Source: Cupriavidus pampae
GTDB lineage: Bacteria; Pseudomonadota; Gammaproteobacteria; Burkholderiales; Burkholderiaceae
Direction: 5' to 3'
DNA: 64,000 nt
Assembly (NCBI RefSeq): GCF_914271485.1
Contig: NZ_CAJZAG010000011.1
Span: forward strand, 124,001 to 188,000
A model generated the notes under the pieces. The model saw only the letters and a list, made by a program, of their open reading frames with translations, was not told the DNA's origin and made no database searches. Positions 42,085 through 50,567 of the stretch are shown here, in pieces; the stretch's first letter is position 1; each line of letters starts with the position of its first letter. Both the position numbers and the translations under genes were made by a program.

Positions 42085-42171
42085 CAGCGTAGACCCGCAG
42101 CGTAGACCGAGTGCGCGCGAAAGTTGTGTCCGCGTGTATCGAGGGTGGGAGTGCTTACGCAACGTTACGCA
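42085..42171. repeat. Direct repeats in divergent promoter region
   Basis: CAGCGTAGACC occurs at 42085 and 42098 (13 bp apart), and TTACGCA at 42155 and 42165 (10 bp apart). The second pair has the form of an OmpR/PhoB-type response-regulator site. They lie between the divergent DUF6130-like and cupin genes. Confidence 0.35.
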
Positions 42172-42272
42172 CGATCACTCTTATCGCGACACCGGCGATA
42201 CATCGCTGTCCTTCAATACAGCATAACGGTCGGGCAAAAGCTCCCGATCGAACGCAACCACGGAGACAGTTC

Positions 42273-42680
42273 ATGCGTACCCTATCCATCCGCAACCTTA
42301 CCGCCACGCTCCTTCTGATCGGCGGCGCCTTCTCATTGCAGGCCGCGCACGCTCAGGCAGCCGGCATTCATCGCACCGACCTCGTCAAGCAGGAGCTGAG
42401 CGTACCCGGCCACGACGGCATTCAGGCTCGCGTCGATTTCGATCCGGGCGCGTTTGCGCCGAAGCATACCCATCCGGGCGAGGAGATCGCGTTCGTGCTG
42501 CAGGGCACACTCGAGTATCAACTCGGCGACAAACCGCCCGTGACGCTAAAGACCGGAGAGTCGCTGTTTATCCCCGCCGGTGTCGCGCATTCGGCGAGGA
42601 ACGTGGGCAGTGGCAAAGCCTCCGAGCTGGCGACGTACTTCGTCAAGCAGAACGCGCCGCTGGTGGTGCCGGCTAAATAA
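42273..42680 (+). CDS. Exported cupin-domain protein
   Basis: 135 residues. A signal peptide of about 29 residues ends AHAQA. The mature protein is a single cupin with HTHPGEEIAFVLQGTLEY (metal-binding His/His/Glu) and FIPAGVAHSARNVG (fourth ligand histidine). Small periplasmic cupins of this type are common in proteobacteria and mostly of unknown function. A GGAGACAG site precedes the ATG. Confidence 0.85.
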   Translation: MRTLSIRNLTATLLLIGGAFSLQAAHAQAAGIHRTDLVKQELSVPGHDGIQARVDFDPGAFAPKHTHPGEEIAFVLQGTLEYQLGDKPPVTLKTGESLFIPAGVAHSARNVGSGKASELATYFVKQNAPLVVPAK

Positions 42681-42698
42681 GCCGCGCGACAGCGCGAA

Positions 42699-43730
42699 TC
42701 AAAGTGACAGGCCCGCCGTCGAGATCACGTTGCCCCATCGCTTGACCTCGTCGGTGGCCACCCGCCCCATCTCCGCACTGTTGCCGTACTTCGGCAGATA
42801 CCCGTTGCGCTCCATCCTGGCAACAAGATCCTTGTCCCTGAGCGTCTCGGCAATCGCTTTGTCGAAGCCCTCGAGCACTGACTGTGGCGTGCCCTTGGGC
42901 GCGTAGACACCAAACCAGTTGTTGACGTCGTAGCCCGGCACCCCTGCTTCCGCGACGGTGGGCAACTGGGCCAGCGCCGGCATGCGCTGCGTCGAGGCCA
43001 CCGCCAGCGCGCGCACTTTTCCGCTTGTGATCAGCGGCAGCGACGACGGGATGCTGTCGAACATGAATGACACATTGCCGGCCAGCAGATCGGTCACCGC
43101 CTGCGACGAGCCTTTGTAGGGAATATTGTGGAGCGTCACGTCGAGGCGCTGCCCGAGGAGAATGCCCTCGAGGTGCGACAGCGTGCCGAAGCCGGAAGCA
43201 AAATTGACCTTGCCGTTCTGGGTGGCGAGCCACGCGGTAAAAGCCTTCATGTCCTTGGCGGGCACCGACGGATGGACGACCAGCACATGCGGCGCGCTGG
43301 CCATCAGCGAGATCGGCTCGAGGTCGCGCGTGACGTCGTAACGAGCGTTCTTGTTGAGCAGCGTGACAATGATCTGCGTGGTCACGGCACACAGAAAGAT
43401 CGTATTGCCGTCGGGCGCCGCCTGCGCGGCGGCGTTGAGTCCAATCATGCCGCCAGCACCTGGGCGATTGTCGACCACCACGCTGCGATTGAGCACCTGA
43501 CCGAGTTTCTGCCCCAGCATGCGAGCGAGAATATCCGCCGAGCCGCCGGGTGGGTAGGCCACGATCAACCGCAGCGGACCGGTGTTATCGCCGGTCTGCG
43601 CCCACGCATCGGTCAACGGCGCCGCGCCGAACATGGCGGCGATACATGCACTGGCGCCCACGCGCAGCAACTGCCTGCGTCGCGTGGATAGGGACTTGAA
43701 ACGGGAAGCACGGACGACGACCGAAGACAT
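42699..43730 (-). CDS. Bug-type (tripartite tricarboxylate transporter family) binding protein
   Basis: 343 residues. An N-terminal signal region contains a twin-arginine-like STRRRQLLRVG segment. LRLIVAYPPGGSADILARMLGQ and VVDNRPGAGGMIGLNAAAQ are Bug ligand-loop motifs, and HVLVVHPSVPAKDM and NIPYKGSSQAVTDLLAGN are also typical. Ligand unknown. Divergent from the LysR gene at 44020, its likely regulator. Confidence 0.9.
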   Translation of the reverse strand: MSSVVVRASRFKSLSTRRRQLLRVGASACIAAMFGAAPLTDAWAQTGDNTGPLRLIVAYPPGGSADILARMLGQKLGQVLNRSVVVDNRPGAGGMIGLNAAAQAAPDGNTIFLCAVTTQIIVTLLNKNARYDVTRDLEPISLMASAPHVLVVHPSVPAKDMKAFTAWLATQNGKVNFASGFGTLSHLEGILLGQRLDVTLHNIPYKGSSQAVTDLLAGNVSFMFDSIPSSLPLITSGKVRALAVASTQRMPALAQLPTVAEAGVPGYDVNNWFGVYAPKGTPQSVLEGFDKAIAETLRDKDLVARMERNGYLPKYGNSAEMGRVATDEVKRWGNVISTAGLSL

Positions 43731-43860
43731 GGATCAGACTCCTCGCAATAGGCTCGATGCCGCTCATCATCGATCGAATGCGAAGGGGTGCCAACACGTC
43801 ATTGACGACGCCGACATCGCGATCCGCGAGCGCACCTGCCCAATGCACCGCCGTAGTGAT

Positions 43861-43890
43861 GGGCCGCATGGGGCCACATGGGACCACATG
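43861..43890. repeat. Three 10-bp tandem repeats (GGGCCACATG type)
   Basis: GGGCCGCATG, GGGCCACATG and GGACCACATG follow each other directly, one DNA turn apart, in the 289-bp divergent region between the Bug and LysR genes. This would present the same face of the helix to three protein units. Confidence 0.5.
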
Positions 43891-43930
43891 CGCCGATCGG
43901 TGCAAGTCCCGATTGACCGCCCCCGCGATG

Positions 43931-43976
43931 TTGCACGATGGTGCAGGACTCGGCACGAAGCTTGCACTACGGTGCG
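43931..43976. promoter_or_regulatory. Two LysR-like half-palindromic sites 31 bp apart
   Basis: TTGCACGATGGTGCA (43931-43945) and TTGCACTACGGTGCG (43962-43976) share TTGCAC-N3-GGTGC and are spaced three helical turns apart. A reversed half-site GGTGCAA lies at 43899. This fits the recognition and activation sites of the adjacent LysR regulator. Confidence 0.5.
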
Positions 43977-44019
43977 CATCTGTTGTTTCACGCGCGCCCA
44001 TGCGCTGTTCCCGCGTCTC

Positions 44020-44988
44020 ATGAACTCGAACGTCAAATCCCCACCCGGCTGCCGCAACGTATCGCGCGGCAGGCTCCATGGCAGCCTCGTCTCGCGGCTA
44101 GATCTCGTCACGCTCAAGCTGTTCGTCGCGATCGTCGAGGAGCAGAGCATCAACCGCGCCGCCGAGCGCGAGTTTATCGCGCCTTCCGCCGTCAGCAAGC
44201 GCATCGCCGATCTGGAGCATGCAACGCAGACGCAGTTGCTATTGCGGCATCGCAAGGGCGTGGAGCCCACCGCCGCCGGTCTCGCCATGCTCAACCATGC
44301 GCGCACCATGTTGCGCAATCTGGCCGAACTTGAAAGCGAGATTTTCGACTATGCCGATGGCGTGCGCGGCAATGTGCGTATGCTGGCCAGCGAGTCCGCG
44401 CTGTTCGGTTATTTCCCCGACGCGCTGAAGACCTTCACCAAGCTGTATCCGGAGATTCGCATCGATCTGGCCGCGGCGTCCAGCGCCGCGTCGGTGCAGG
44501 CGGTGATGGACGGCACCACCGACATCGGTATCTTCTGGGGCGATATCGCGGCCCCACATCTCACGGTGGTGCCCTGCTATTCGGACCGGCTGGTTGCCGT
44601 CGTGCCGGCACGCCATCCGCTGTCCACAGTCGACACCGTGCGATATGCCGATGTGCTCGACCACGAGATGGTCGAGCAGGAAGCCAGCAGCGCCTTGCAG
44701 GCGTTGCTGGTACGGCAGGCGGCCGAGCTGGGCATCACGCCGCGTTCGCACGTGCGTGTGGCCGGCTACGACGCCGTCTGTCGCATGGTTCAGGCCAACC
44801 TGGGCGTCGGCATCGTGCCGCATAGCTACGCGGCGCGGCTATCGCCGACCGCCGGCATCGTATCCATCAACCTGCAGGAACAATGGGTGGACCGGCACTA
44901 CAAGGTCTGCGTGCGGGATCTGGAGCAGCAGCCGGTGGCCACCCGACTGATGTTCCAGCACCTGACGGGAAACGCGTCGACTCAGTAG
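44020..44988 (+). CDS. LysR-family transcriptional regulator
   Basis: 322 residues. The HTH begins SRLDLVTLKLFVAIVEEQS and continues INRAAEREFIAPSAVSKRI, about 20 residues after the chosen ATG. The effector domain (ESALFGYFPDALKTFTKLYP; DIGIFWGD) resembles regulators of the CbbR/AbgR-like kind. Its 3' end overlaps the ABC permease gene on the other strand by 7 bp, so it is convergent with the leuCDB-ABC operon and divergent from the Bug gene. It could control either. Confidence 0.87.
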   Translation: MNSNVKSPPGCRNVSRGRLHGSLVSRLDLVTLKLFVAIVEEQSINRAAEREFIAPSAVSKRIADLEHATQTQLLLRHRKGVEPTAAGLAMLNHARTMLRNLAELESEIFDYADGVRGNVRMLASESALFGYFPDALKTFTKLYPEIRIDLAAASSAASVQAVMDGTTDIGIFWGDIAAPHLTVVPCYSDRLVAVVPARHPLSTVDTVRYADVLDHEMVEQEASSALQALLVRQAAELGITPRSHVRVAGYDAVCRMVQANLGVGIVPHSYAARLSPTAGIVSINLQEQWVDRHYKVCVRDLEQQPVATRLMFQHLTGNASTQ

Positions 44989-46697
44989 CGCCAGCGTTGC
45001 GTGCGACGCCCCATCCACGCGGCCAGTCGCGACTGCAGCAACTTCACGATCGCCGAGGTCAGCAGCACCATGACCGCCATGGCACAGGCGGCGGCGGTGT
45101 CGCCGGTGTCGTCCATTGCCACGGCTGCCACCGAAGCCACCATGCTCAATGGTTCGTACAGGAAGATGACCGCCGCGACCGTGGTCATCGCATTGACGAA
45201 GAAGTAGGTGGCGATATCCAGAATCGCCGGCAGGCAGATCGGAATCGTGACGCGGCGCAGGGTGGTCCAGAACGGTACGCCCAGCGATGCGGAGGCTGCC
45301 TCGAACTCGCTGTCGATCTGCTGCAGCGCGGTCAGCGCAGTCAGGTGCGGCACGGTGTAATAGTGGGCGATGCAACACATCGTCATCAGCACCAGGCTGC
45401 TGGCGAGACCGGATAGCGGATTGGCGGGATCGTTGAAGAAAAACACGAAGCCCAGCCCGAGCACCAGACCCGGCACCGCCAGCGGCAGCATGGCGAGGAA
45501 GTGCAGCACGATGGCGGGCAGGCCCACGCCACGCACCTTCTCCATCAGATACGCGCCAGTAAAGACCAGTACCGTACCGCCCACCGCCACGCCCGCCGCA
45601 ATCGTCAGGCTGTTGTAATACGCACCCCAACCCAGGCTGTCGTAGGCCGCAAAATCGTAGCTGTGCAGGGACAGGCTGAGGTTGTACGGCCATAGCTTGA
45701 CCAGCGAGGCGAAGATCGCGGTGCCAACCACCAGCAGGATCGCCAGCGAGACCATCACCGCGAGCAGCGCCATGGCGCCATCGAAGATCGGGCGGACCTC
45801 TGGGCGATAGAGCACCGAGCGCGCGCTCAGCATCGAGCGCTGGCGGCGGCGCACCAACAGGTCGACAAAGAACGACAGCACCGCCGGCACCAGCAGGATG
45901 ACACCCACCACAGCCCCCATGCTGAAGTTCTGCTGCCCGATGATCTGCTTGTAGATGTCGATCGCCAGTACGTTGTACTGCCCGCCGATGACTTTCGCGA
46001 TACCGAAGTCGGTCACCGAGAGCGTGACGATCACGAATGCCGCGCTGACCAGGCCGTAGCGCGCGGCCGGCAGGGTAATCGTCAGAAATGCGCGCAAGGG
46101 CCGTGTGTCGAGCGTGCGTGCCACTTCGTACATGCGCGCGTCCGACAGCGCCAGCGCCGTCACCAGAATCAATACCGCATGGGGAAAGCAGTAGAACACC
46201 TGCGCCATGACGATACCGATCAGCCCATAGATGGACTCGCCGCCGAGCCAGCCCTTGAGGAAGCCCTGATTGCCGAACATATAGGTCAGCGCGATGGCCG
46301 GCAATAGCGACGGTGCCAGCAGCGGCAGCAGTGCGATGCCCTTGAACAGCGCCTTGCACGGCAGACGACTGCGCACCAGCGCCATCGCATAACCGAACGC
46401 CAGCGGCAGCGTGATGACCGTGGTCAGCGCGCACACCACGAGGGTATGCACGAGCGAGGCTCGCAGGCCCGGATTGGACGCATAGGCGATGAAGTTGGCC
46501 AGTCCGACGAAATGACCGTCACCATCGCGCAGGCTGCGCGATAACACCATGCATAACGGCAGGCCGATCAATATCAGCGCGATGACGCACAGCAACGCGA
46601 GCACAAGCCACGCCACCGCGCGCTCGGGCACGCGCCGTCGGCTGGCGGGCGGCGCGACAACCTGCGTGCCGAATGGCAGGGGAGCAGCGGCCTTCAT
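44982..46697 (-). CDS. Double-length ABC permease, PhnU-like (2-aminoethylphosphonate/iron type)
   Basis: 571 residues, two fused permease halves, each with six or so helices. EVARTLDTRPLRAFLTITLPAARYG and then EAASASLGVPFWTTLRRVTIP are the two EAA loops. Duplicated permeases are known from the ferric-iron (SfuB) and putative 2-aminoethylphosphonate (PhnU2) importers. The start overlaps the ATPase stop (ATGA), so translation is coupled. It is last in the leuCDB-ABC operon. Confidence 0.85.
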   Translation of the reverse strand: MKAAAPLPFGTQVVAPPASRRRVPERAVAWLVLALLCVIALILIGLPLCMVLSRSLRDGDGHFVGLANFIAYASNPGLRASLVHTLVVCALTTVITLPLAFGYAMALVRSRLPCKALFKGIALLPLLAPSLLPAIALTYMFGNQGFLKGWLGGESIYGLIGIVMAQVFYCFPHAVLILVTALALSDARMYEVARTLDTRPLRAFLTITLPAARYGLVSAAFVIVTLSVTDFGIAKVIGGQYNVLAIDIYKQIIGQQNFSMGAVVGVILLVPAVLSFFVDLLVRRRQRSMLSARSVLYRPEVRPIFDGAMALLAVMVSLAILLVVGTAIFASLVKLWPYNLSLSLHSYDFAAYDSLGWGAYYNSLTIAAGVAVGGTVLVFTGAYLMEKVRGVGLPAIVLHFLAMLPLAVPGLVLGLGFVFFFNDPANPLSGLASSLVLMTMCCIAHYYTVPHLTALTALQQIDSEFEAASASLGVPFWTTLRRVTIPICLPAILDIATYFFVNAMTTVAAVIFLYEPLSMVASVAAVAMDDTGDTAAACAMAVMVLLTSAIVKLLQSRLAAWMGRRTQRWRY

Positions 46698-47815
46698 CGC
46701 ATGACTCCGCCGGGAAAGACGTGAACATGCTCGGGTGGGATCGCCACGCGCAGCTCCTGACCCGTGTGCAGACCCAGCGTGCGGGCATCGGCGCAGGAAA
46801 AGTCTGCGATCAATGCCGCATCGCCCAATGCCGGACATGTCAGGGCAGTGCGCCACGTCGCGCCCAGAAACTCGATATCACCAACCCGCACGGCGTGACT
46901 ATTGGGCTGCTGCTCGCTCACGTGACGAAAGCAGATTTCCTCGGGACGAAAGCCCAGCGTGACGTCCTTGCCGGCCCCATCCTCCGCGGCATCGGTCCGC
47001 GGCACGGTCCAGCGCACGTCGCCGACACGCGCTTCCTCCGCGCCGGTGCGCACCGCCGGCAGAAAATTCATCTTGCCGACGAAGTCCGCCACGAAGCGCG
47101 ATGCGGGACGCTGGTAGATTTCCTCCGGCGTCCCGATCTGTTCGATCACGCCATGGTTCATCACGACAATGCGATCGGCCATCGTCAGTGCCTCTTCCTG
47201 ATCGTGCGTCACCATGATCGTGGTGAGCCGCAGCGCGCTCTGCAGTTGCCGGATCTGCTGACGCAGATGCACGCGCACCTTGGCGTCCAGTGCCGACAGC
47301 GGCTCGTCGAGCAACAGGACGCGCGGCGACGGTGCCAGTGCACGCGCGAGCGCAATGCGCTGCTGCTGGCCACCGGACAGTTGACCGGGTAGCCGCTCGC
47401 CAATGCCCGGCAAACCGACAAGCGTCAGCAACTCCTCGACACGGCGCTGGATCTCCGCGCGCGGTGTGCGCCGGTTGACCAGGCCATACGACACGTTGTC
47501 GGCCACGCTGAGGTTCGGAAACAGCGCGTACGACTGGAACAGGATGCCGACGTCGCGTGCCGCGGCCGGCAGCCGCGAGATGTCGGTGCCCTGCTTGAAC
47601 AGCCGGCCGTCGCTCTGGACCTCCAGTCCGGCGATGATCCGCAGCAAGGTCGACTTGCCGCAGCCGGACGGACCGAGAAAGCAGACGAACTCCCCCTCTC
47701 CGATCGTGAGGTCGATATCGCGCAGCACCTCGGTCTTGCCGAAGCGCTTGCCGATGCCTTCTAGTGCCAGCATGTGGCCGCTCGGATTCTGCATCATGGA
47801 CTCCATTGCCCGCAT
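46694..47815 (-). CDS. ABC transporter ATPase, PhnT-like
   Basis: 373 residues. Walker A GPSGCGKSTLLR, signature LSGGQQQRIALARALAP, Walker B VLLLDEPLSALDAKV, switch VTHDQEEAL, then a C-terminal TOBE domain with LGFRPEEICF. This is the long MalK/PotA/PhnT class. The chosen ATG (47815) overlaps the binding-protein stop as TGATG; other methionines 4-8 codons later are alternatives. Confidence 0.88.
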   Translation of the reverse strand: MRAMESMMQNPSGHMLALEGIGKRFGKTEVLRDIDLTIGEGEFVCFLGPSGCGKSTLLRIIAGLEVQSDGRLFKQGTDISRLPAAARDVGILFQSYALFPNLSVADNVSYGLVNRRTPRAEIQRRVEELLTLVGLPGIGERLPGQLSGGQQQRIALARALAPSPRVLLLDEPLSALDAKVRVHLRQQIRQLQSALRLTTIMVTHDQEEALTMADRIVVMNHGVIEQIGTPEEIYQRPASRFVADFVGKMNFLPAVRTGAEEARVGDVRWTVPRTDAAEDGAGKDVTLGFRPEEICFRHVSEQQPNSHAVRVGDIEFLGATWRTALTCPALGDAALIADFSCADARTLGLHTGQELRVAIPPEHVHVFPGGVMR

Positions 47816-48846
47816 CAGTTCGGCTTGGGCTCGGACTTGCCGTCGTAGCGGCGCACCCATTCGTTGGTCAGTCGCGTCAGGTTATCGACGGCAGTGGTCA
47901 CGTTGTCGTCGGCCATCATCGCTTCCGCGTTGGCCGGATAGTTCGGCGGCACCTGGCTCACTTCGGGATGAGACACCACCGCCATGAACTTGTTGAACTG
48001 CTCGTTGGCCTCCTTGGTGGTAACCCAATCCGCCACAACCTTGGCAGCCGCCAGTTTGGGCGTGTTCTTCATGATCGCCGTCGACTCGATGTCCCAGCCG
48101 AGCTTGTCGGTCGGCACGATGATGTCGATCGGCGCCCCCTTGCTCTTGAGCTGTGGCGCGGTGATGTCGGTAGAGATGCCGATCACGTATTCACCCGTGG
48201 CCGCCAGCTTGCAAGGCTTGGAGCCGCTATGCGTGTACATCGCGATGTTCGCGTGCAGGCCATCCATGTACTTCCACGCGGCGGGTTCGCCCATGCTCTG
48301 GACCCAGTGATTGACGCCGAGATAGCCGGTCTGGCTCGAAGCCGGATTCGGCATCGTGATCTGGCCCTTGTAAATGGGCTTGGCGAGATCCGACCACTGC
48401 GTTGGCGGCGGCAGACCACGCTTCCTGGCCTCAACCGTGTTGAAGCAGATCATGGTCATCCAGGCCTCGTTGCCGGTGTAGACCGGCGGCTTGTTGACGC
48501 TGTCACGAAAGCGCGGCTTGAGCTGCGCGTAGCCCTTGGGCTCGTACGGCTGAATCAGCCCCATCTTGTTCAGCGTCAGGATATGCATCGCCGGCACGCC
48601 CCACAGCAGGTCGGCCTTGGGCGCGTCCTTCTCGGCGATCAGTCGTGCAAGGATGATGCCGGGGCTGTCGCGGAGCCAGGCAATCTGGATCTCGGGATGC
48701 GCTTTCTCGAACGCCGCCTTGTACGGCGCCAGTTGCTCCTTCTCGAGCGTGGTGTAGACCGTCAGGGTGGTCTTGCCCTGTGCCTGCGCGAACGGCACGA
48801 CCAGACAGGCGAAAGCGGCGAACAGCGTGGATTTCAGTAAGTTCAT
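47815..48846 (-). CDS. Periplasmic binding protein, PhnS-like (2-aminoethylphosphonate/iron type)
   Basis: 343 residues with signal peptide MNLLKSTLFAAFACLVVPFA. The mature part begins KTTLTVYTTLEKEQLAPYKAAF (two segments) and has IAWLRDSPGIILARLIAEKD and NPASSQTGYLGVNHWVQSMG, characteristic of family-1 binding proteins for Fe(III) or AEP. No iron-binding tyrosine pair is evident, which favours a small organic ligand. Together with the ATPase and permease it makes a complete importer, 45 bp after leuB. Confidence 0.85.
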   Translation of the reverse strand: MNLLKSTLFAAFACLVVPFAQAQGKTTLTVYTTLEKEQLAPYKAAFEKAHPEIQIAWLRDSPGIILARLIAEKDAPKADLLWGVPAMHILTLNKMGLIQPYEPKGYAQLKPRFRDSVNKPPVYTGNEAWMTMICFNTVEARKRGLPPPTQWSDLAKPIYKGQITMPNPASSQTGYLGVNHWVQSMGEPAAWKYMDGLHANIAMYTHSGSKPCKLAATGEYVIGISTDITAPQLKSKGAPIDIIVPTDKLGWDIESTAIMKNTPKLAAAKVVADWVTTKEANEQFNKFMAVVSHPEVSQVPPNYPANAEAMMADDNVTTAVDNLTRLTNEWVRRYDGKSEPKPN

Positions 48847-48891
48847 GGCAGTCCTCTTCGGGGGTTGGACACGGCTGGCAGGCCGCAACGG

Positions 48892-49965
48892 TTATTCGAG
48901 AGCGGCGAGCGCCGCCACCACGGCGTCGCCCATCGCTTCCGTGCCGGCGCGCGTGCAGCCGGGCTGAAAGATGTCGGCCGTGCGCAGACCGTCGGCCAGC
49001 ACGCGGCGTACCGCGCGCTCGATGAGATTCGCCGCCTGCGGTTGGCCCAAGCCCTGCCGCAGCATCATGGCTGCCGACAGGATCGAGGCCAGCGGATTGG
49101 CGAGATCCTTGCCGGCGATATCCGGCGCGCAGCCGTGCACGGGTTCGTACAGGCCCTTGCCCTGCGCGTTCAGGGACGATGACGGCAGCATGCCGATGGA
49201 CCCCGTAAGCATCGATGCTTCGTCGGAGAGGATGTCCCCGAACAGATTGCCGGTGACGATCACGTCGAACTGCTTTGGGTCGCGAGCCAGCGCCATGGCC
49301 GCGGCATCGACGTAGAGGTGGCTCAGCGCCACGTCCGGATAGTCGCGCGCGACCTCTTCGGTCACGATGCGCCACAGCTCCATGCTTTCCAGCACGTTGG
49401 CCTTGTCGACCGAGCACAGCTTGCCGCGCCGGGCCCGCGCGGCCTCGAAGCCCACGCGTACCACGCGCGCGATCTCGTCCTCCGTGTAGCGCATGGTGTT
49501 GATGCCGACACGACGACCGTTCTCTACAACGATGCCGCGCGGCTCGCCAAAATAGAGATCCGACGTCAGCTCGCGGATCAGCAACAGATCGAGGTCCTCG
49601 ACGATCTCGGGCCGGAACGACGATGCGCCGGCAAGTTCGCGGAACGTGACGATGGGCCGGTAGTTGGCAAACAGATCCAGATCCTTGCGCAGCGTGAGCA
49701 GCGCATCGCCCGGGCGCAATCCGCGCGGCAGCGTCTCATACTGGAACCCGCCTTCGGCGCCGAACAGGATCGCGTCCGCGCGCTGCACCGCATCGAGCGT
49801 GGCGGGCGGCAGCGGATGGCCTGTCCGATCGTAGGCCACACCGCCGATCAGGCATTCGACCATCTCGAAATGCAGGCCTCGCGTTGCCAGCGCCCGCAGA
49901 ACCTTGACCGCCTGCGCGGTCACTTCCGGGCCGATACCATCGCCCCCCAGTACTGCAATCTTCAT
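48892..49965 (-). CDS. leuB: 3-isopropylmalate dehydrogenase-like beta-decarboxylating dehydrogenase
   Basis: 357 residues. VLGGDGIGPEVTAQAVKVL, the substrate arginines in TLRKDLDLFANYRPI and IRELTSDLYFGEPRG, the catalytic lysine in SVDKANVLESMELWR and the metal aspartates in NLFGDILSDEASML are all present. The loop that is normally GAVGGPKWD reads GAEGGFQYETLP, unlike housekeeping LeuB. It oxidises and decarboxylates a 2-alkyl-3-hydroxy acid. It overlaps leuD by 4 bp and is followed by the ABC transporter genes, not by asd as in the usual betaproteobacterial leucine operon. Confidence 0.82.
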   Translation of the reverse strand: MKIAVLGGDGIGPEVTAQAVKVLRALATRGLHFEMVECLIGGVAYDRTGHPLPPATLDAVQRADAILFGAEGGFQYETLPRGLRPGDALLTLRKDLDLFANYRPIVTFRELAGASSFRPEIVEDLDLLLIRELTSDLYFGEPRGIVVENGRRVGINTMRYTEDEIARVVRVGFEAARARRGKLCSVDKANVLESMELWRIVTEEVARDYPDVALSHLYVDAAAMALARDPKQFDVIVTGNLFGDILSDEASMLTGSIGMLPSSSLNAQGKGLYEPVHGCAPDIAGKDLANPLASILSAAMMLRQGLGQPQAANLIERAVRRVLADGLRTADIFQPGCTRAGTEAMGDAVVAALAALE

Positions 49966-50567
49966 GATGTCTTACCCGTCGGTTGAATCCGGTTTTGCTC
50001 GAAACGATCGATGGCCTCGCGCATCGAGAGCGTCAGGTCGATATCGTCGAGCCCCTTGAGCAGGCAGTCCTTGCGGAAGGCGTCGATCTCGAACCCGCAG
50101 ACGCCGCCGTCCGGCGCCGTCACCTGCTGCCCGGGCAAGTCGACCTCCACCTGCGCGCCGGGCTGGCGGGCCAGGCACGCCAGCAGGCGAGAGATGAAGT
50201 CGGGCGGCAGGACGACAGGCAGCACGCCGTTCTGGTAGCAGTTGTTGCGGAAGATGTCCCCGAAGCTCGGCGCCAGCACGGCACGAAATCCGTAGTCGGC
50301 AAGCGTGAATACCGCGTGCTCGCGTGACGACCCGCAGCCGAAGTTCGACCCCGCCACCAATACGGCCGCACCGGCATAGGCAGGATCGTTCAGCACGTAA
50401 CCGGGCCGTGGTTGCTCCGTCTGATCGAAGCGCAGGTCGTGGAAACAGAAGCGGCCGTAGTCTTCGCGTACCTTGTGCATAAAGCGACCGGGCACGATCT
50501 GATCGGTGTTGATATCGGCTTCCGGCATCGGCACGGCCACGCCGCGCACATGATCAAACGGCTGCAT
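49962..50567 (-). CDS. leuD: Isopropylmalate isomerase small subunit-like
   Basis: 201 residues of the aconitase swivel domain. MPEADINTDQIVPGRF, NFGCGSSREHAVFTLADYG and GFRAVLAPSFGDIFRNNC are the LeuD motifs with the substrate-binding serines and arginine. It overlaps leuC by 14 bp and leuB by 4 bp. It pairs with the large subunit to move a hydroxyl between adjacent carbons. Confidence 0.85.
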   Translation of the reverse strand: MQPFDHVRGVAVPMPEADINTDQIVPGRFMHKVREDYGRFCFHDLRFDQTEQPRPGYVLNDPAYAGAAVLVAGSNFGCGSSREHAVFTLADYGFRAVLAPSFGDIFRNNCYQNGVLPVVLPPDFISRLLACLARQPGAQVEVDLPGQQVTAPDGGVCGFEIDAFRKDCLLKGLDDIDLTLSMREAIDRFEQNRIQPTGKTS

